Below are positions 18,277-27,569 of a stretch of DNA of 64,000 nucleotides, one piece after another. This DNA is from Sinorhizobium arboris LMG 14919 (GTDB lineage Bacteria; Pseudomonadota; Alphaproteobacteria; Rhizobiales; Rhizobiaceae): NCBI RefSeq assembly GCF_000427465.1, contig NZ_ATYB01000009.1:186001-250000 (forward strand). The letters are read 5' to 3'. The first letter of the stretch is position 1; every line of letters starts with the position of its first letter. Under the pieces are notes generated by a model. The model ran no database searches. It had not been told where the DNA came from and saw only the letters and a list, made by a program, of their open reading frames with translations. The translations under genes and the position numbers were made by a program.

Positions 18277-18361
18277 AGGACTGCCATCGGGAGGGAGATG
18301 GCAAGGAGGTGCGTTCGGCCAATGGCGACGCGCCGTGATTGGTCGGGAAGCGCTGAGCCGT

Positions 18362-19447
18362 CTAAAGGTAACGCGTACTGATATCGACGCTCGAGCGTTT
18401 CCCTATCGCGTCATAGTTCGCCATCAGCCAGTCCTCCGCGCACTGTCGACCGCGGTCACGGAGGTCTACGAGGGCTCCCCACTCGGCATTGAGCTTGCTG
18501 GAGACGCTGAGGTTTCTCATCGTCTCGTCGTCGGAAATGCCATGTACGAAAATGCGTTTGAGGCCAAGGGAATTGCCGGCCTCGGAATCGATCAGGTGCG
18601 TCACGAAGGCGATTGCCCGCATCTCCCTCAATAGTGACGAGTTGAAGCTGATTTCGTTGATCCTGTTGAGGATTTCGGCCGCAGTGCGCGGCAGTTCTGT
18701 TCGCTCAAGCGGATTGATGTGCACCACCAGCACATCCGGGGTCTCGCAGCCATAGATCAGCGGGAAAATGGCGGGGTTTCCCATGTAGCCTCCATCCCAA
18801 TAGGCCTCGCCGTCGATCTCTACGGCTTGAAACAGGAACGGCAGGCAGGCCGAGGCCATGACGGCGTCGATCGAGATCTCGTCATTGGAAAACACCTTGA
18901 CCTTGCCGGAGCGCACGTTGGTGGCGCAGATGTTCAGCTTCACGGGACAACGGGACATGCGGACCGCATCGAGATCGATCGACTGTTCCAGGACATGGCG
19001 CAGCGGATTGTAGTTCAACGGGTTGAACTGGTAGGGCGATAGCAGCCGCGTCACCATGTCGAAGACGACGAAGGCCGGCGAATGCTCCAAGGATTTCGAC
19101 CCGGTCAGGCGGTCGAGCAAACTCGGCTGCAGAGGACTGAAGGCTGCCGCATGGCTGATGCGACGCCAGAAATTGGCGAGAGCCCTTTGCGCGCCGCTGC
19201 GTCCGCCCTCCGCAAGCCCATAGGCGAGGACCGCGGCGTTCATCGCGCCAGCGCTGGTCGCAACGATGCCTTCGAAGGAAAGGTTCGCCTCGTCGAGCAG
19301 CCGGTCGAGCACGCCCCAGGTGAATGCGCCGTGCGCACCGCCGCCCTGAAGCGCGAGGTTTATCGTTCGCGGCGGACGCAGGTCGGCCTCCGAGCGCCGC
19401 ACCTGGTGCTCGGATTCCGGCAGGTCCACATGGGTGTGCTTGTTCAT
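18362..19447 (-). CDS. Patatin-like phospholipase/esterase
   Basis: 361 residues from ATG 19447 with GAGGAG seven bases upstream. The oxyanion loop is [13 protein letters not shown] (residues 33-45). The nucleophile elbow reads [10 protein letters not shown] with S65 as catalytic serine, so the usual G-x-S-x-G has Ala at its first position; DGGYMGN supplies the catalytic Asp. Patatins release acyl chains from lipids. The gene follows the 3-hydroxybutyrate dehydrogenase by 17 bases in the same direction, an arrangement that suggests a role in polyhydroxybutyrate or lipid turnover. The open frame further upstream overlaps that dehydrogenase and is a shadow. Confidence 0.92.
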   Translation of the reverse strand: MNKHTHVDLPESEHQVRRSEADLRPPRTINLALQGGGAHGAFTWGVLDRLLDEANLSFEGIVATSAGAMNAAVLAYGLAEGGRSGAQRALANFWRRISHAAAFSPLQPSLLDRLTGSKSLEHSPAFVVFDMVTRLLSPYQFNPLNYNPLRHVLEQSIDLDAVRMSRCPVKLNICATNVRSGKVKVFSNDEISIDAVMASACLPFLFQAVEIDGEAYWDGGYMGNPAIFPLIYGCETPDVLVVHINPLERTELPRTAAEILNRINEISFNSSLLREMRAIAFVTHLIDSEAGNSLGLKRIFVHGISDDETMRNLSVSSKLNAEWGALVDLRDRGRQCAEDWLMANYDAIGKRSSVDISTRYL

Positions 19448-19464
19448 GGCTTTGCTCCTCTCGA

Positions 19465-20295
19465 TCAATGGGCCGTCCACCCGCCATCGACGGGAATAGC
19501 CGCACCGGTGATCGAGGCGGCCGCGCTGCTGCACAGGAAGACGCTGAGCGCCCCCATCTCTTCGACCGTCGCGAAGCGCTTGGTCGGCTGGTTCTTCAGG
19601 AACACGTCGCGGATAACCGCGTCGCGGGCGATCCCGTGCGACTTGGCCTGGCCGTCGATCTGCGCCTCCACCAGCGGCGTCCAGACATAACCCGGGCAGA
19701 TCGCATTGGCCGTAATGCCGAATTCCGCGCCTTCGAGCGCCACGACCTTGGTGAGTCCGACGAGCCCATGTTTGGCAGCCACGTAAGCGGACTTGAACGG
19801 CGAGGCGACGAGACCGTGAGCCGAGGCGACGTTGATGACGCGTCCGTAACCGCGAGCGCGCATCTGCCCGTAGGTCGCCCGAACGAGGTGAAACGCAGCA
19901 GAAAGATTGATCCCAAGGATCGCGTCCCATTTGGTCTCGGGGAATTCGGCGATCGGCGCAACATGCTGGATTCCGGCATTGTTGACGACGATGTCGACCT
20001 GTCCGAAGCGGGCGCCGGCGCGCTCGGCCATCATCCGGATGGCCTCCGGGCTCGACATGTCGGCGCTGTCATAGGCGACGTCGACGTCGTTCTCCTCCGC
20101 CATCTCGGCCCGCTGCCGTTCGATTTCGGCCGGATCGCCGAAACCGTTGAGCATCACTGCCGCGCCCGCCTTGGCCAGCGCCTGGGCGATGCCGAGACCA
20201 ATGCCGCTGGTGGAACCGGTGACGATGGCGCTGCGCCCCTCGAGCGCCCTGCGCCCGAACATCGCGTCGATTTCAGCGTCGGTACTTTTGAGCAT
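19465..20295 (-). CDS. 3-hydroxybutyrate dehydrogenase-like short-chain dehydrogenase
   Basis: 276 residues. SDR landmarks: the NAD(H) motif TGSTSGIGLGIAQALA (residues 26-41), NNAGIQHVAPIAEF, the catalytic Ser in NVASAHGLVASP and YVAAKHG with the Tyr-x3-Lys pair. The NNAGIQHV, AICPGYVWTPLVEAQI and GGWTAH segments match D-3-hydroxybutyrate dehydrogenases, although the N-terminus is about 15 residues longer than in the classical enzyme. It would interconvert 3-hydroxybutyrate and acetoacetate in PHB turnover. It is the first gene of a two-gene unit with patatin and diverges from the LysR gene across 264 bases. Confidence 0.88.
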   Translation of the reverse strand: MLKSTDAEIDAMFGRRALEGRSAIVTGSTSGIGLGIAQALAKAGAAVMLNGFGDPAEIERQRAEMAEENDVDVAYDSADMSSPEAIRMMAERAGARFGQVDIVVNNAGIQHVAPIAEFPETKWDAILGINLSAAFHLVRATYGQMRARGYGRVINVASAHGLVASPFKSAYVAAKHGLVGLTKVVALEGAEFGITANAICPGYVWTPLVEAQIDGQAKSHGIARDAVIRDVFLKNQPTKRFATVEEMGALSVFLCSSAAASITGAAIPVDGGWTAH

Positions 20296-20559
20296 GTCCG
20301 CGTCTCCTCACGTTTTGGCCGAAAGGCCCTTTCCGGGAAGAGAATGGCGCTCTATTCATTTCAACTGAAATGCCACTGTGCTATGAATTCGATAGGTGAA
20401 TTGCATTGGCAAGGGCGGCGCACACAGGGGAAGTTCATCGCCTCGACTTCGGCGCTGCCAGGACCCCATGGTGGGTCTCTATAGCATTTTCAAATGATTG
20501 ATTTCTAGGTCGGATCCGATCCGAAGCAATATGCCGTAGAAGCCTTCCGGGGGGCAGGT

Positions 20560-21471
20560 ATGGACATTCACCACGTTCGCTATTTTCTGGCGGTCTGCGA
20601 AACGCGCAACTTCACGCGCGCCGCCGAGAAATGCAATGTAACGCAGCCGGCATTGAGCCGCGCAATCCAGCAACTCGAGGACGAGGTCGGCGGCCTGTTG
20701 TTCCGGCGCGAGCGCAACCTCACTCATCTGACCGATCTTGGAAACCTGCTGCGGCCTCGCTTCCAGTCGATTCTAGACGAGTTGTCGGGCGTCCGGCAGG
20801 AGGCGTCCCGCTTTCTTTGTCTCGAGGATGCGCATGTGAAGGTCGGCGTCATGTGCACGATCGGGCCGCGGCGTTTCACCGGCCTGCTCACCGATTTCAA
20901 TGTGCGCCATCGCGGCATTCAGCTTCAGCTGGTGGAAGGGGTGCCTCTCGGCCTTTCCGAACTGCTGGGGGCTGGTGAGATCGATGTGGCGATCATGGCA
21001 AGCAGCGACCAGTTTCCCGAGCGTTTCGATATCACGCCGCTGTTTCGCGAGCGGTTCATGCTGGCCTTCCCTGCCGGGCACCGCTTGAGCCAGTACGAGG
21101 CAATCCCCATCTCGGCAATCGACGGCGAAGTCTATCTCAAGCGGGTCAACTGCGAATTCAACGACTATCTCTCCGATGTCTGCAATGCTTGCGGCGTGCG
21201 TACCCAGGATTCCTATTCGAGCGAGCGCGAGGATTGGATCCAGAACATGGTCGCGGGCGGCCTCGGCATCTGCTTCCTGCCCGAATACAGCGCCGTCATT
21301 CCGGGCCTGCAGGTGCGTCCCGTCACCGATCCGGAAGTGAGCCGGGAGGTCTGCCTCGTGACCGTCGCGGGCAGGCGGTTTTCGCCAGCCATGGCGACAT
21401 TCGTGAGCGCCGTGAAATCCTTTGGCTGGGCCTCTCCGCATTCGGGAATAGACATGCGGCGCATTGCCTGA
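20560..21471 (+). CDS. LysR-family transcriptional regulator
   Basis: 303 residues. The N-terminal winged HTH reads FLAVCETRNFTRAAEKCNVTQPALSR, followed by a linker helix and a periplasmic-binding-like effector domain (VGVMCTIGPRRFTG, LLGAGEIDVAIMAS). Several cysteines sit in the effector domain (residues in FLCLEDA, VNCEFN, DVCNACG), so thiol or redox sensing is possible. It is divergent from the dehydrogenase/patatin pair and upstream of the cupin, MFS and DUF302 genes; either set could be its target. Confidence 0.92.
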   Translation: MDIHHVRYFLAVCETRNFTRAAEKCNVTQPALSRAIQQLEDEVGGLLFRRERNLTHLTDLGNLLRPRFQSILDELSGVRQEASRFLCLEDAHVKVGVMCTIGPRRFTGLLTDFNVRHRGIQLQLVEGVPLGLSELLGAGEIDVAIMASSDQFPERFDITPLFRERFMLAFPAGHRLSQYEAIPISAIDGEVYLKRVNCEFNDYLSDVCNACGVRTQDSYSSEREDWIQNMVAGGLGICFLPEYSAVIPGLQVRPVTDPEVSREVCLVTVAGRRFSPAMATFVSAVKSFGWASPHSGIDMRRIA

Positions 21472-21618
21472 CCCTGCAGCGCAGCGCGCCCCTTCTCGCG
21501 CAATAGCTCTGAGCTATGGAATTCAAAAGCAGGCGGCATTTCTTTGTCGGCGGAATCTCCCGCAATCTCCTTGTGCCGCCGGAATTTCTCCGGCGTTACC
21601 GACGAAGGAGAACCCGAC

Positions 21619-22110
21619 ATGCCTCAGAAGTTCACTGCAGGCCGCCTGCCGCTCGCCCTTGCAACGCTCGGCCTATTTGCCTCCACCTTCGCAACCGTGC
21701 CTGCTCTTGCCGGAGAATGCCCAGCCGATCAGGTGGCGGCAGGTGCCATGGCGCCTGGCGCAACCGCACCGGACGGCGTCACCGATGACGTCCTCGCCTC
21801 GATCGATCTCTCCCCCAGGGGCGGCGACTGGAAAGGAAGCGCGCTGCGTTTTCGCAAACTGGTCGTCCAGCCGGGCGGCGTCGTGCCGTGGCATTCGCAT
21901 GAGGCACGTCCAGCCAACATCCTGATCCTCGAAGGCACGATCACCGAATATCGCAGCACCTGCAAGGTTCCTATCGAGCACAAGGCGGGCGAAGTCACCG
22001 CCGAATTCGGCGAGCTTGCCCACTGGTGGAAGAACAACGGCTCCAAGCCGGCCGTGCTCTACTCGGCCGATATCCTGCCGCCGATGTCGAAAGACGATCA
22101 CACCATGTGA
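21619..22110 (+). CDS. Secreted cupin-domain protein
   Basis: 163 residues. ATG 21619 has AAGGAG eight bases upstream. A Sec signal peptide (to about VPALAG, residue 31) precedes a single cupin barrel: VVPWHSHEARPANILILEGTITEY gives the two His and the Glu of cupin motif 1, and the later HWWKNNGSKPAVLYSAD gives a His for motif 2. The metal-dependent activity is unknown. The MFS gene follows after 82 bases in the same direction. Confidence 0.85.
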   Translation: MPQKFTAGRLPLALATLGLFASTFATVPALAGECPADQVAAGAMAPGATAPDGVTDDVLASIDLSPRGGDWKGSALRFRKLVVQPGGVVPWHSHEARPANILILEGTITEYRSTCKVPIEHKAGEVTAEFGELAHWWKNNGSKPAVLYSADILPPMSKDDHTM

Positions 22111-22192
22111 GCCGCAAGGCGACAGCACCGCAACCATCGCGGACGTTTCCGGCCGCTGGCGGGAAACGTCCACATTTATAGGAGGACAAGCG

Positions 22193-23455
22193 ATGGCGAA
22201 CCTCGATCATGCCTCGCCGCCGGCGTCCATGTCCGTTCTGGCAAACCCCGTAGCCGACCGCTGGCATTTCGGCATCATTGCGCTCATCGCATTCCTGACC
22301 CTCGTCGATCTTTTCGCCGCCCAGGCGATCCTGCCATCGCTGCAGCGGGAATTCGGGGTCAGCCGCGCTACAATGGGCCTCGCGGTCAATGCCAGCACGT
22401 TCGGTATGGCGGCCGCTGGCCTTGCCGTCGGCATCTTCGGACGCAACCTGGATCGGCGAAACGGCATCTGGATCAGTCTCGCACTGCTTGCAGTGCCTAC
22501 CGTGTTGCTCTCGACGACCCGAGACATTGCGACCTTTGCCGGCCTGCGCGTGGCGCAGGGCCTGTGCATGGCGACCGCCTTCACGCTTACCATGGCCTAT
22601 CTTTCGGAGCGTTTCCCGGCCGAGCGGTCCACCGGCGCGCTTGCGGCCTATGTCACCGGCAATGTCGCGAGCAACCTTTTCGGCCGCATTCTCTCGGCGG
22701 CAGTTGCCGACCTCGGCGGATTGTCCGTCAACTTCCAGACTTTCGCGCTGCTCAATCTGGCGGGCGCGGTGCTCGTTTGGACCACGTTGATGCGGACCGA
22801 ACGCATGATGGCGGACCGACACAGGCGAAGCAGGAGCGGAAACTGGCGCTCGGTGCTCGGCAATCGACGCCTGCAGAGCGTGCTCGCCATTGGTTTCCTG
22901 ATCCTCTTCGTCTTCATCGGGACATTCACCTATGTCAACTTCCGGCTTGTCGAGCTCGGGCTATCGCCGATGCAGCTCGGCCTCGTCTATCTGGTATTTC
23001 TGCCATCGCTGTTCACGACGCCGCTCGGCGGGTATATCTCGCGTCGTCTCGGCGCCGGGGCCGGCATTGTGCTGACGCTCCTATGCGCTGCGCTCGGGCT
23101 CCTCGCCCTTCTGAGCAGCAGCCTCGCCGCTGTGCTTGCCGGTCTCGCCATCGTCGCCGTCGGCACGTTTCTCGCGCAGGCGCTTGCAACCAGCCAGGTC
23201 GGCCGCATCGCCGAAACGGAAAAAGCGACGGCAAGCGGCGCCTACCTCGCCTCCTATTACACGGGCGGGCTGTTCGGCAGCCTGGTGATCGGCCAGGTCT
23301 ACGATCGCTTCGGATGGAGCACTTCAGTGCTGATGCTCGTGGCAATGGTCGTGCTCGCCATGCTCCTTGCCGTGCCGCTGCACGCCATGAGGTCCGGTTA
23401 TCGAAATGGACAAGAGACGGCATTATCAAATCGCAACGGCGAGCCGCATCCTTGA
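22193..23455 (+). CDS. Major facilitator superfamily transporter
   Basis: 420 residues, twelve predicted helices. ATG 22193 has GGAGGA upstream. FGRNLDRRNGIWISLALL is the loop 2-3 MFS motif and RIAETEKATASGAYLASYYTGG marks the second half. It resembles drug/metabolite exporters of the YnfM/Bcr type. Together with the cupin and the LysR gene it may form a small efflux or detoxification unit. Substrate unknown. Confidence 0.9.
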   Translation: MANLDHASPPASMSVLANPVADRWHFGIIALIAFLTLVDLFAAQAILPSLQREFGVSRATMGLAVNASTFGMAAAGLAVGIFGRNLDRRNGIWISLALLAVPTVLLSTTRDIATFAGLRVAQGLCMATAFTLTMAYLSERFPAERSTGALAAYVTGNVASNLFGRILSAAVADLGGLSVNFQTFALLNLAGAVLVWTTLMRTERMMADRHRRSRSGNWRSVLGNRRLQSVLAIGFLILFVFIGTFTYVNFRLVELGLSPMQLGLVYLVFLPSLFTTPLGGYISRRLGAGAGIVLTLLCAALGLLALLSSSLAAVLAGLAIVAVGTFLAQALATSQVGRIAETEKATASGAYLASYYTGGLFGSLVIGQVYDRFGWSTSVLMLVAMVVLAMLLAVPLHAMRSGYRNGQETALSNRNGEPHP

Positions 23456-23475
23456 ATAAGCCCATCGGGGGCTAC

Positions 23476-23575
23476 TGCATGATTCCTAAATCGGAATCGG
23501 TTCAAGGACCAAATCATGCAGCAACTCAAATTGCTACAGCGACCTTTGCGCGTCCGGTCGGACGCGGCGCTGTAG
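23476..23575. repeat. RIME-like palindromic intergenic repeat
   Basis: Two adjacent hairpins. TGCATGATT (23476-23484) pairs with AATCATGCA (23512-23520), and CTACAGCG (23534-23541) pairs with CGCTGTAG (23568-23575) around an inner GCGTCC/GGACGC stem. Elements of this kind recur in intergenic regions across Rhizobiaceae (Rhizobium intergenic mosaic elements); I recognise the pattern from memory, and the exact class is not certain. It sits between the MFS and DUF302 genes. Confidence 0.7.
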
Positions 23576-23589
23576 AGAGGAGCTTTGAA

Positions 23590-24069
23590 ATGATGAAGAT
23601 CAGCAATGCGATACTGACGGCAGCCTTGCTCACCACGATGACGGCACCGGGTCCTGTTTCGGCGGCCGGGGCCGCAGACCGGGACGGCATCGTCACGGTC
23701 AAGAGCCGCTATTCGGTCAGCGAGACCGTGAACCGCATAAAGCGCAGCGTCGAGGATAAGGGCATCACCCTCTTCGGCGTCATCGACCAGGCCAAGCTCG
23801 GCAATGCCGCTGGCAACGAGGTGCGTCCGTCGCGCCTGGTGATGTTCGGCAACCCGGCACTCGGCACGACTTTCATCACCGCCAATCCTCTCGCCGGACT
23901 CGACTGGCCCGTCCGGGTCCTCGTCTATCAGGCGAAGGACGGATCCGTTTATGCGGCGTACACGGACTTTGACTGGATCGCCAAACGCCATCGAATTTCG
24001 AATCGGAAGGGCGAATTCGCCATGGCGTCGCAGGTGATCGAAGCTGTCACATCAATCGTTAGAGAGTAG
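23590..24069 (+). CDS. Exported DUF302 protein
   Basis: 159 residues: a signal peptide to about PVSAAG, then one DUF302 domain (YSVSETVNRIKRSVEDKGITLFGVIDQ, LVMFGNPALGTTFITANP, LAGLDWPVRVLVYQ). The family is small and widespread, and its function is not known; periplasmic binding of a small ligand has been suggested. GGAG lies seven bases before ATG 23590. The RIME-like repeat directly upstream separates it from the MFS gene. Confidence 0.87.
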   Translation: MMKISNAILTAALLTTMTAPGPVSAAGAADRDGIVTVKSRYSVSETVNRIKRSVEDKGITLFGVIDQAKLGNAAGNEVRPSRLVMFGNPALGTTFITANPLAGLDWPVRVLVYQAKDGSVYAAYTDFDWIAKRHRISNRKGEFAMASQVIEAVTSIVRE

Positions 24070-24301
24070 ATGCGCGAGGCCAAAGCGCTCATCCCCGGCT
24101 CCTTCCAGGAGCCGGCGAGCGCCTCTGCATTTCTCGACCGGCTTGAAGGCTCTCGACGAGAGAGCCTCGGCCATACGTGCTCGCCTTGAAGGGAATGGAA
24201 CCAGCGACCCCGTCTTTACAACCGCCCCGCCAGTGCCCCGCGCCCGCAAGGCATGGGGCACACCGTTTCAGGCTGAAGAATTGGCGGAATGATCGTTCGA
24301 C

Positions 24302-24627
24302 TCAGCCTGGCAGCGCGACCGCGTCGGCACCCGCGGGCAGGCGCAAGGGGCAGTCGGGTTCCGTGACGGCGCGCCAGATCGCAGCATCGACATCTCGGGG
24401 CTCGACGACCTCTTTATTCCCGCCTCGGCATGGGCAGAGAAGACGCGCCCGGCCAGTGGGCGATAGGCTTCGGGAATCCCCCCGCCCCCTGCCATCTTGG
24501 CCCGCGCACTTTTCGCGAAGCGGGTCCCCCGGGCCTGGCCGGGCAGCACCAGCCGGGTGCGGATACCGAACGGCTCGAGCTCGTGCGCGAGGCATTCGGT
24601 GAACGCACGCCCGCATCTCGGCACCAC
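24302..24627 (-). pseudogene. Short-chain dehydrogenase, frameshifted C-terminal remnant
   Basis: From 24607 leftward one frame reads AFTECLAHELEPFGIRTRLV, then LPGQARGTRFAKSARAKMA; after a frame change near 24430 the family-like end EPRDVDAAIWRAVTEP is reached in another frame. The segment covers the last third of an SDR; the NAD-binding half and the catalytic Tyr-Lys are missing. Confidence 0.65.
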
Positions 24628-24633
24628 CGGAGA

Positions 24634-24915
24634 TCAGGCGCGGTAGAGGCTTTGGAGATAGGCGCAGAACATGTCGGCCAGGGCGTCGGCGTAAGCCTCG
24701 ATCTCCGCTGGCGTTCGTGGCGTCTCCGAAAAGCGCTTGCCGACCGAACTCAACGTCGTGGTGATCAGGTCGCCAACCAGATCGCGGATTGGCTCGGAGG
24801 CTTCGGGCAGCACCTCCCGTATGAAGGCTTCGAAAATGCGGTCTCCTGCCGCACGGGCCCCCTGCGCCTCGGGTGCATTGCGATAGAGAGGAGCTGCATC
24901 GTCGAGTGCCACGCG
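24634..24915 (-). pseudogene. TetR/AcrR regulator, C-terminal remnant
   Basis: Reads FEAFIREVLPEASEPIRDLV, then VGKRFSETPRTPAEIEAYAD and ALADMFCAYLQSL to a stop at 24634, typical of the C-terminal helices of a TetR-family regulator. The N-terminal HTH is missing: upstream of about 24930 the DNA belongs to a DUF3500 gene on the other strand. It probably once regulated the SDR whose remnant lies right after it. Confidence 0.65.
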
Positions 24916-24947
24916 CACGGCAGCTTCATCACATTCGGCACCGCGGC

Positions 24948-25421
24948 GCAACCCTCCGGCCCCAGCTCGACGAGCTGGAGACGTTCGTTGCGCTGCTCGC
25001 TTCGCTCGACCCGCGTCAAAAGGCGACGGCCGAACTCGCCGATGAACAGGAGAAGATGCTGCTGGGCCCCGAAGCGCGGAACAAGGACTGGAATTTTCCT
25101 GCCAGGGCTCAGGGCATTCCGGCTTCATCACTGAACGGGGAACAGCGCGCTCTGCTGATGAAGGCGATCAGCCTGTACGTGAACGACGTTGCGGACGCGA
25201 CCGCTGCCACGATCCTCGCCCGGTACGCGCGGGAGCTGGATTCCACCTATCTCAGCTTTTCCGGTTCGGGTTCGCTCACCAGGACCGGTGATTACGTCCG
25301 CATCGACGGACCGTCGGTGTGGCTGGAGCTGGTCATGGACCCTCCGTACTCGACCAACCGGCCGCACACGCATGCCGCCTGGCGCGACAAGCGCACGGAC
25401 TATGGTGACACCAGGGGCTAG
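24948..25421 (+). pseudogene. DUF3500 protein, C-terminal remnant
   Basis: The plus frame from about 24948 reads QLDELETFVALLASLDPRQK, then WNFPARAQGIPASSLNGEQR and DPPYSTNRPHTHAAWRDKRT before the stop at 25421. This is the C-terminal half of a DUF3500 protein; the N-terminus with its signal peptide is lost at the junction with the TetR remnant. Confidence 0.65.
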
Positions 25422-25533
25422 CTGCTGTGTCTCGTCTTTCCTCTCTGCCTGCAAATAGCAGAGCAAACCGATTGCTTCGGCAGCATGTTGTCGAACGCAA
25501 TACCGTCACGCAATAACATCGAAGAATAAGGAC

Positions 25534-25690
25534 ATGCATGTATTCGTAACAGGTGCCACGGCTGGGTCGGCTCCGCAGTGGTTGATAAGCTCATCAATGC
25601 CGGCCACCAGGTCACGGGCCTTGCTCGCGACAAGGACAAGGCCGCTGTACCTGCAGCGAACCTTCGACGGTTACCCAACCGGATTTCGAT
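25534..25690 (+). pseudogene. NAD-dependent epimerase/dehydratase, N-terminal remnant
   Basis: ATG 25534 begins MHVFVTGAT. With one missing base near 25561 the reading becomes GWVGSAVVDKLINAGHQVTG followed by LARDKDKAA, the usual Rossmann start of NAD-dependent epimerases. Homology stops at about 25690, where the end of the convergent MarR gene begins. Confidence 0.65.
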
Positions 25691-25703
25691 CGTGGGGCAG
25701 AGG

Positions 25704-26171
25704 TCAGGCTTCATTTTTGCTAGGCTTACCGTCGGTGGTGGCCAGTCTATCCAGGTTGCCAATGAGCCGTCTGAGAAGATCGACTAACATCTTCTTGTCA
25801 GCTTCGGAGAAGCCGGCCAGGGCATCGCGATTTCCCTGCATGACGGCCTCTGTCGCCCGCGGAAGACGGCCGCGCGCTGCCTGGGTCAGAGCTATTCGAC
25901 TGCTGCGTCGATCCAGCTTATCACGTGTTCTTGTAATCAGCCCATCGCGCTCCATTCGCGCGAGCATCTGCGCCATTGGTGGCTGCTCAATCCTGGCGAA
26001 ACGGGTGAGATCCTTCTGAGTTGTGGCGATGCGGTTCTCGAGCGCGACGAGAACCGGAAGGTGTCCAACTCCAAAGCCAAGTGGCCCCAGACGGTCTTCG
26101 CTGAGACGGGCAAAGGCCCGCGCCGCCAGACTCACGAGGTGCCCTGGAGTGTTGAGTACATCTTCGTTCAC
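25704..26171 (-). CDS. MarR-family transcriptional regulator
   Basis: 155 residues. The winged helix is visible as TTQKDLTRFARIEQPPMAQM followed by LARMERDGLITRTRDKLDRR (recognition helix and wing), with dimerisation helices on both sides. It is divergent from the NTF2-like gene at 26277 across about 105 bases that contain a short perfect palindrome. It most likely represses that gene and itself and responds to a small aromatic or oxidant. Confidence 0.92.
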   Translation of the reverse strand: MNEDVLNTPGHLVSLAARAFARLSEDRLGPLGFGVGHLPVLVALENRIATTQKDLTRFARIEQPPMAQMLARMERDGLITRTRDKLDRRSSRIALTQAARGRLPRATEAVMQGNRDALAGFSEADKKMLVDLLRRLIGNLDRLATTDGKPSKNEA

Positions 26172-26209
26172 GTCGCACCTCGAATCGCAGTTGACGGCAA
26201 CTATATACG

Positions 26210-26219
26210 TACATATGTA
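26210..26219. promoter_or_regulatory. Candidate MarR operator
   Basis: The perfect palindrome TACATATGTA lies in the MarR/NTF2 intergenic region, 39 bases from the MarR start and 58 from the NTF2-like start. AT-rich short palindromes are usual for MarR operators. Assignment rests only on position and symmetry. Confidence 0.4.
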
Positions 26220-26276
26220 TCTTGATGTCGAGCGGGTGCATCCCTGCTCAAGAACTTATCAAGCGAGGTCAGCAGC

Positions 26277-26660
26277 ATGTTTGACAACGACGTTCGGACA
26301 ATGGGGCATCTGTACGAGCGCTTTAACGCAAGGGACATCGATGGCGTGCTGGAGGCACTCAGTGGCGACGTTCAATGGGCAAACGCCATGGAGGGCGGCC
26401 ACGAACGCGGACACGAGGCTGTCCGAGCGTATTGGACGCGTCAGTGGGCACTGGTTAGTCCTACTGTGACGCCAAAGACGTTCTCTCGCTCACCTTCCGG
26501 GGCGGTGCTGGTTGAAGTGGAGCAGCGTGTTTTCGATCTCGAGGGTCGGCCGCTTTCAGGAGAGCAGGGACATGATCTCAAGGACAAGACGGTCACTCAC
26601 ATCTTCCACATGGAGGGGGGCAAGGTTGCTCGCTTTGACGTGGATGATCCCGCAAAGTGA
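26277..26660 (+). CDS. NTF2-like (SnoaL-type) small-molecule-binding protein
   Basis: 127 residues. The alpha+beta cone fold pattern is clear: HLYERFNARDIDGVLEALSG, VQWANAMEGG, HEAVRAYWTRQW, and the C-terminal VTHIFHMEGGKVARFDVDD strand pair. Such proteins are isomerases, hydrolases or binding proteins; no specific substrate is evident. It is probably controlled by the divergent MarR gene. Confidence 0.87.
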   Translation: MFDNDVRTMGHLYERFNARDIDGVLEALSGDVQWANAMEGGHERGHEAVRAYWTRQWALVSPTVTPKTFSRSPSGAVLVEVEQRVFDLEGRPLSGEQGHDLKDKTVTHIFHMEGGKVARFDVDDPAK

Positions 26661-26884
26661 AACAGCGTCCCGGCCCCGTTCCCATCCGATCGGAAGGGCT
26701 AAGGCGAAGGCGATTGCGACTTGATCACGTCGTGGAGCAGCCGCTCTAGATAAAGACCCAATTCCATTTTTTCGCTGCACATGGTCTTGTCGATACAGCT
26801 GAGCGTTGCTCGGGTGGCGCCGAAGCTGCGTGGAATGCATTGCCTTCCGTGAAGAAGCTGAGTTTCAAAGAACCTCTTTGCCCC

Positions 26885-26909
26885 AACTTGAGCGTACGGG
26901 ATACGTTCC
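26885..26909 (-). promoter_or_regulatory. EcfG-type promoter before a broken small ORF
   Basis: Minus strand: GGAAC (26909-26905), 17 bases, GTT (26887-26885). The -10 lies 44 bases before ATG 26840 of the unrecognised small ORF ending near 26699. Confidence 0.5.
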
Positions 26910-26942
26910 AACAGACCTGCGGCAGTGGGACGCCGCCGTTCC

Positions 26943-27100
26943 TACCGCACTCCAGTGCCGCATACGCGTTCCTACTTGCGATCCTGCGCGCTTCGGGCAA
27001 GCACGCTCGGAAAGATGAATGCCTTCGATCTCGTCGTCACGGTTGCGCTGGGATTTGCCCTCGCGACCACTCATGAAGGAATCGCGCTCCTCGAAGCGAA
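26943..27100 (+). pseudogene. DUF421 (YetF-like) membrane protein remnant
   Basis: Two frames joined by a one-base shift near 27012 give LLAILRASGKHAR then KMNAFDLVVTVALGFALAT, the conserved R-x-SGKR...KM-x-FD-x-VVTVALGS-x-LAT core of DUF421 proteins. Nothing else of the gene is present. Confidence 0.6.
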
Positions 27101-27177
27101 TTGCGGCAGGAAACACCGCGCGGCCCAGCGGAGTGAGCAGATGGTCAGCTGCACCTCGCCGGCTCAGAACAATTACC

Positions 27178-27202
27178 GGAACCATTGCAGTCGGTCGCGG
27201 TT
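27178..27202 (+). promoter_or_regulatory. EcfG-type promoter
   Basis: GGAAC (27178-27182), 17 bases, GTT (27200-27202), 73 bases before ATG 27276 of a small exported protein, in the correct orientation. Confidence 0.55.
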
Positions 27203-27275
27203 GGCCTGACAGAAAGATTAGTCGCCTCGACGGAAGTGCGGCGGTTCCGATGGGGCCGATAGAAGGGCCCGTCCG

Positions 27276-27569
27276 ATGACAGAATACAGACACTCTTTCG
27301 CGATTCCGCTGCTCGCATTCGCGGCCTTGATCGCCACGCCTGCCCTGTCGCAGGCACCTTCACCGAGTGCCGAGGCCGACCCCTGCCGCGCCGTCCCGGG
27401 CGCCGATCAGAAGCCGCTTACCCAACAGCTCGATGACTGCAATGGCGTGCTCAAGCCGCCAAAGGTCGGCGACACGGAAATTGTCGCGCCAACGCCAGAC
27501 GTGGGCAAGTCACGGGTGATACGTCCGGGAGACTTACCTGCACAACAAAGCGGTGCCGGCGTGCAGTGA
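27276..27569 (+). CDS. Small exported protein of unknown function
   Basis: 97 residues. A clear signal peptide (hydrophobic IPLLAFAALIATPALS, cleavage after SQA) is followed by a short Pro-rich mature part with two Cys (DPCRAVPG and DDCNGVL) that could form a disulfide. No family recognised. The EcfG-type promoter upstream predicts stress or stationary-phase expression. Confidence 0.7.
   Translation: MTEYRHSFAIPLLAFAALIATPALSQAPSPSAEADPCRAVPGADQKPLTQQLDDCNGVLKPPKVGDTEIVAPTPDVGKSRVIRPGDLPAQQSGAGVQ

Larger units (their letters stand above)
26661..27275. other. Decayed stretch with small ORF, DUF421 remnant and two EcfG promoters
   Basis: No intact gene. On the minus strand a possible short gene starts at ATG 26840 (AAGG upstream) under an EcfG-type promoter; its frame is lost, and another frame ends CSEKMELGLYLERLLHDVIK before a stop at 26699. 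I do not recognise it. The DUF421 remnant and the second promoter are listed separately. Confidence 0.5.
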
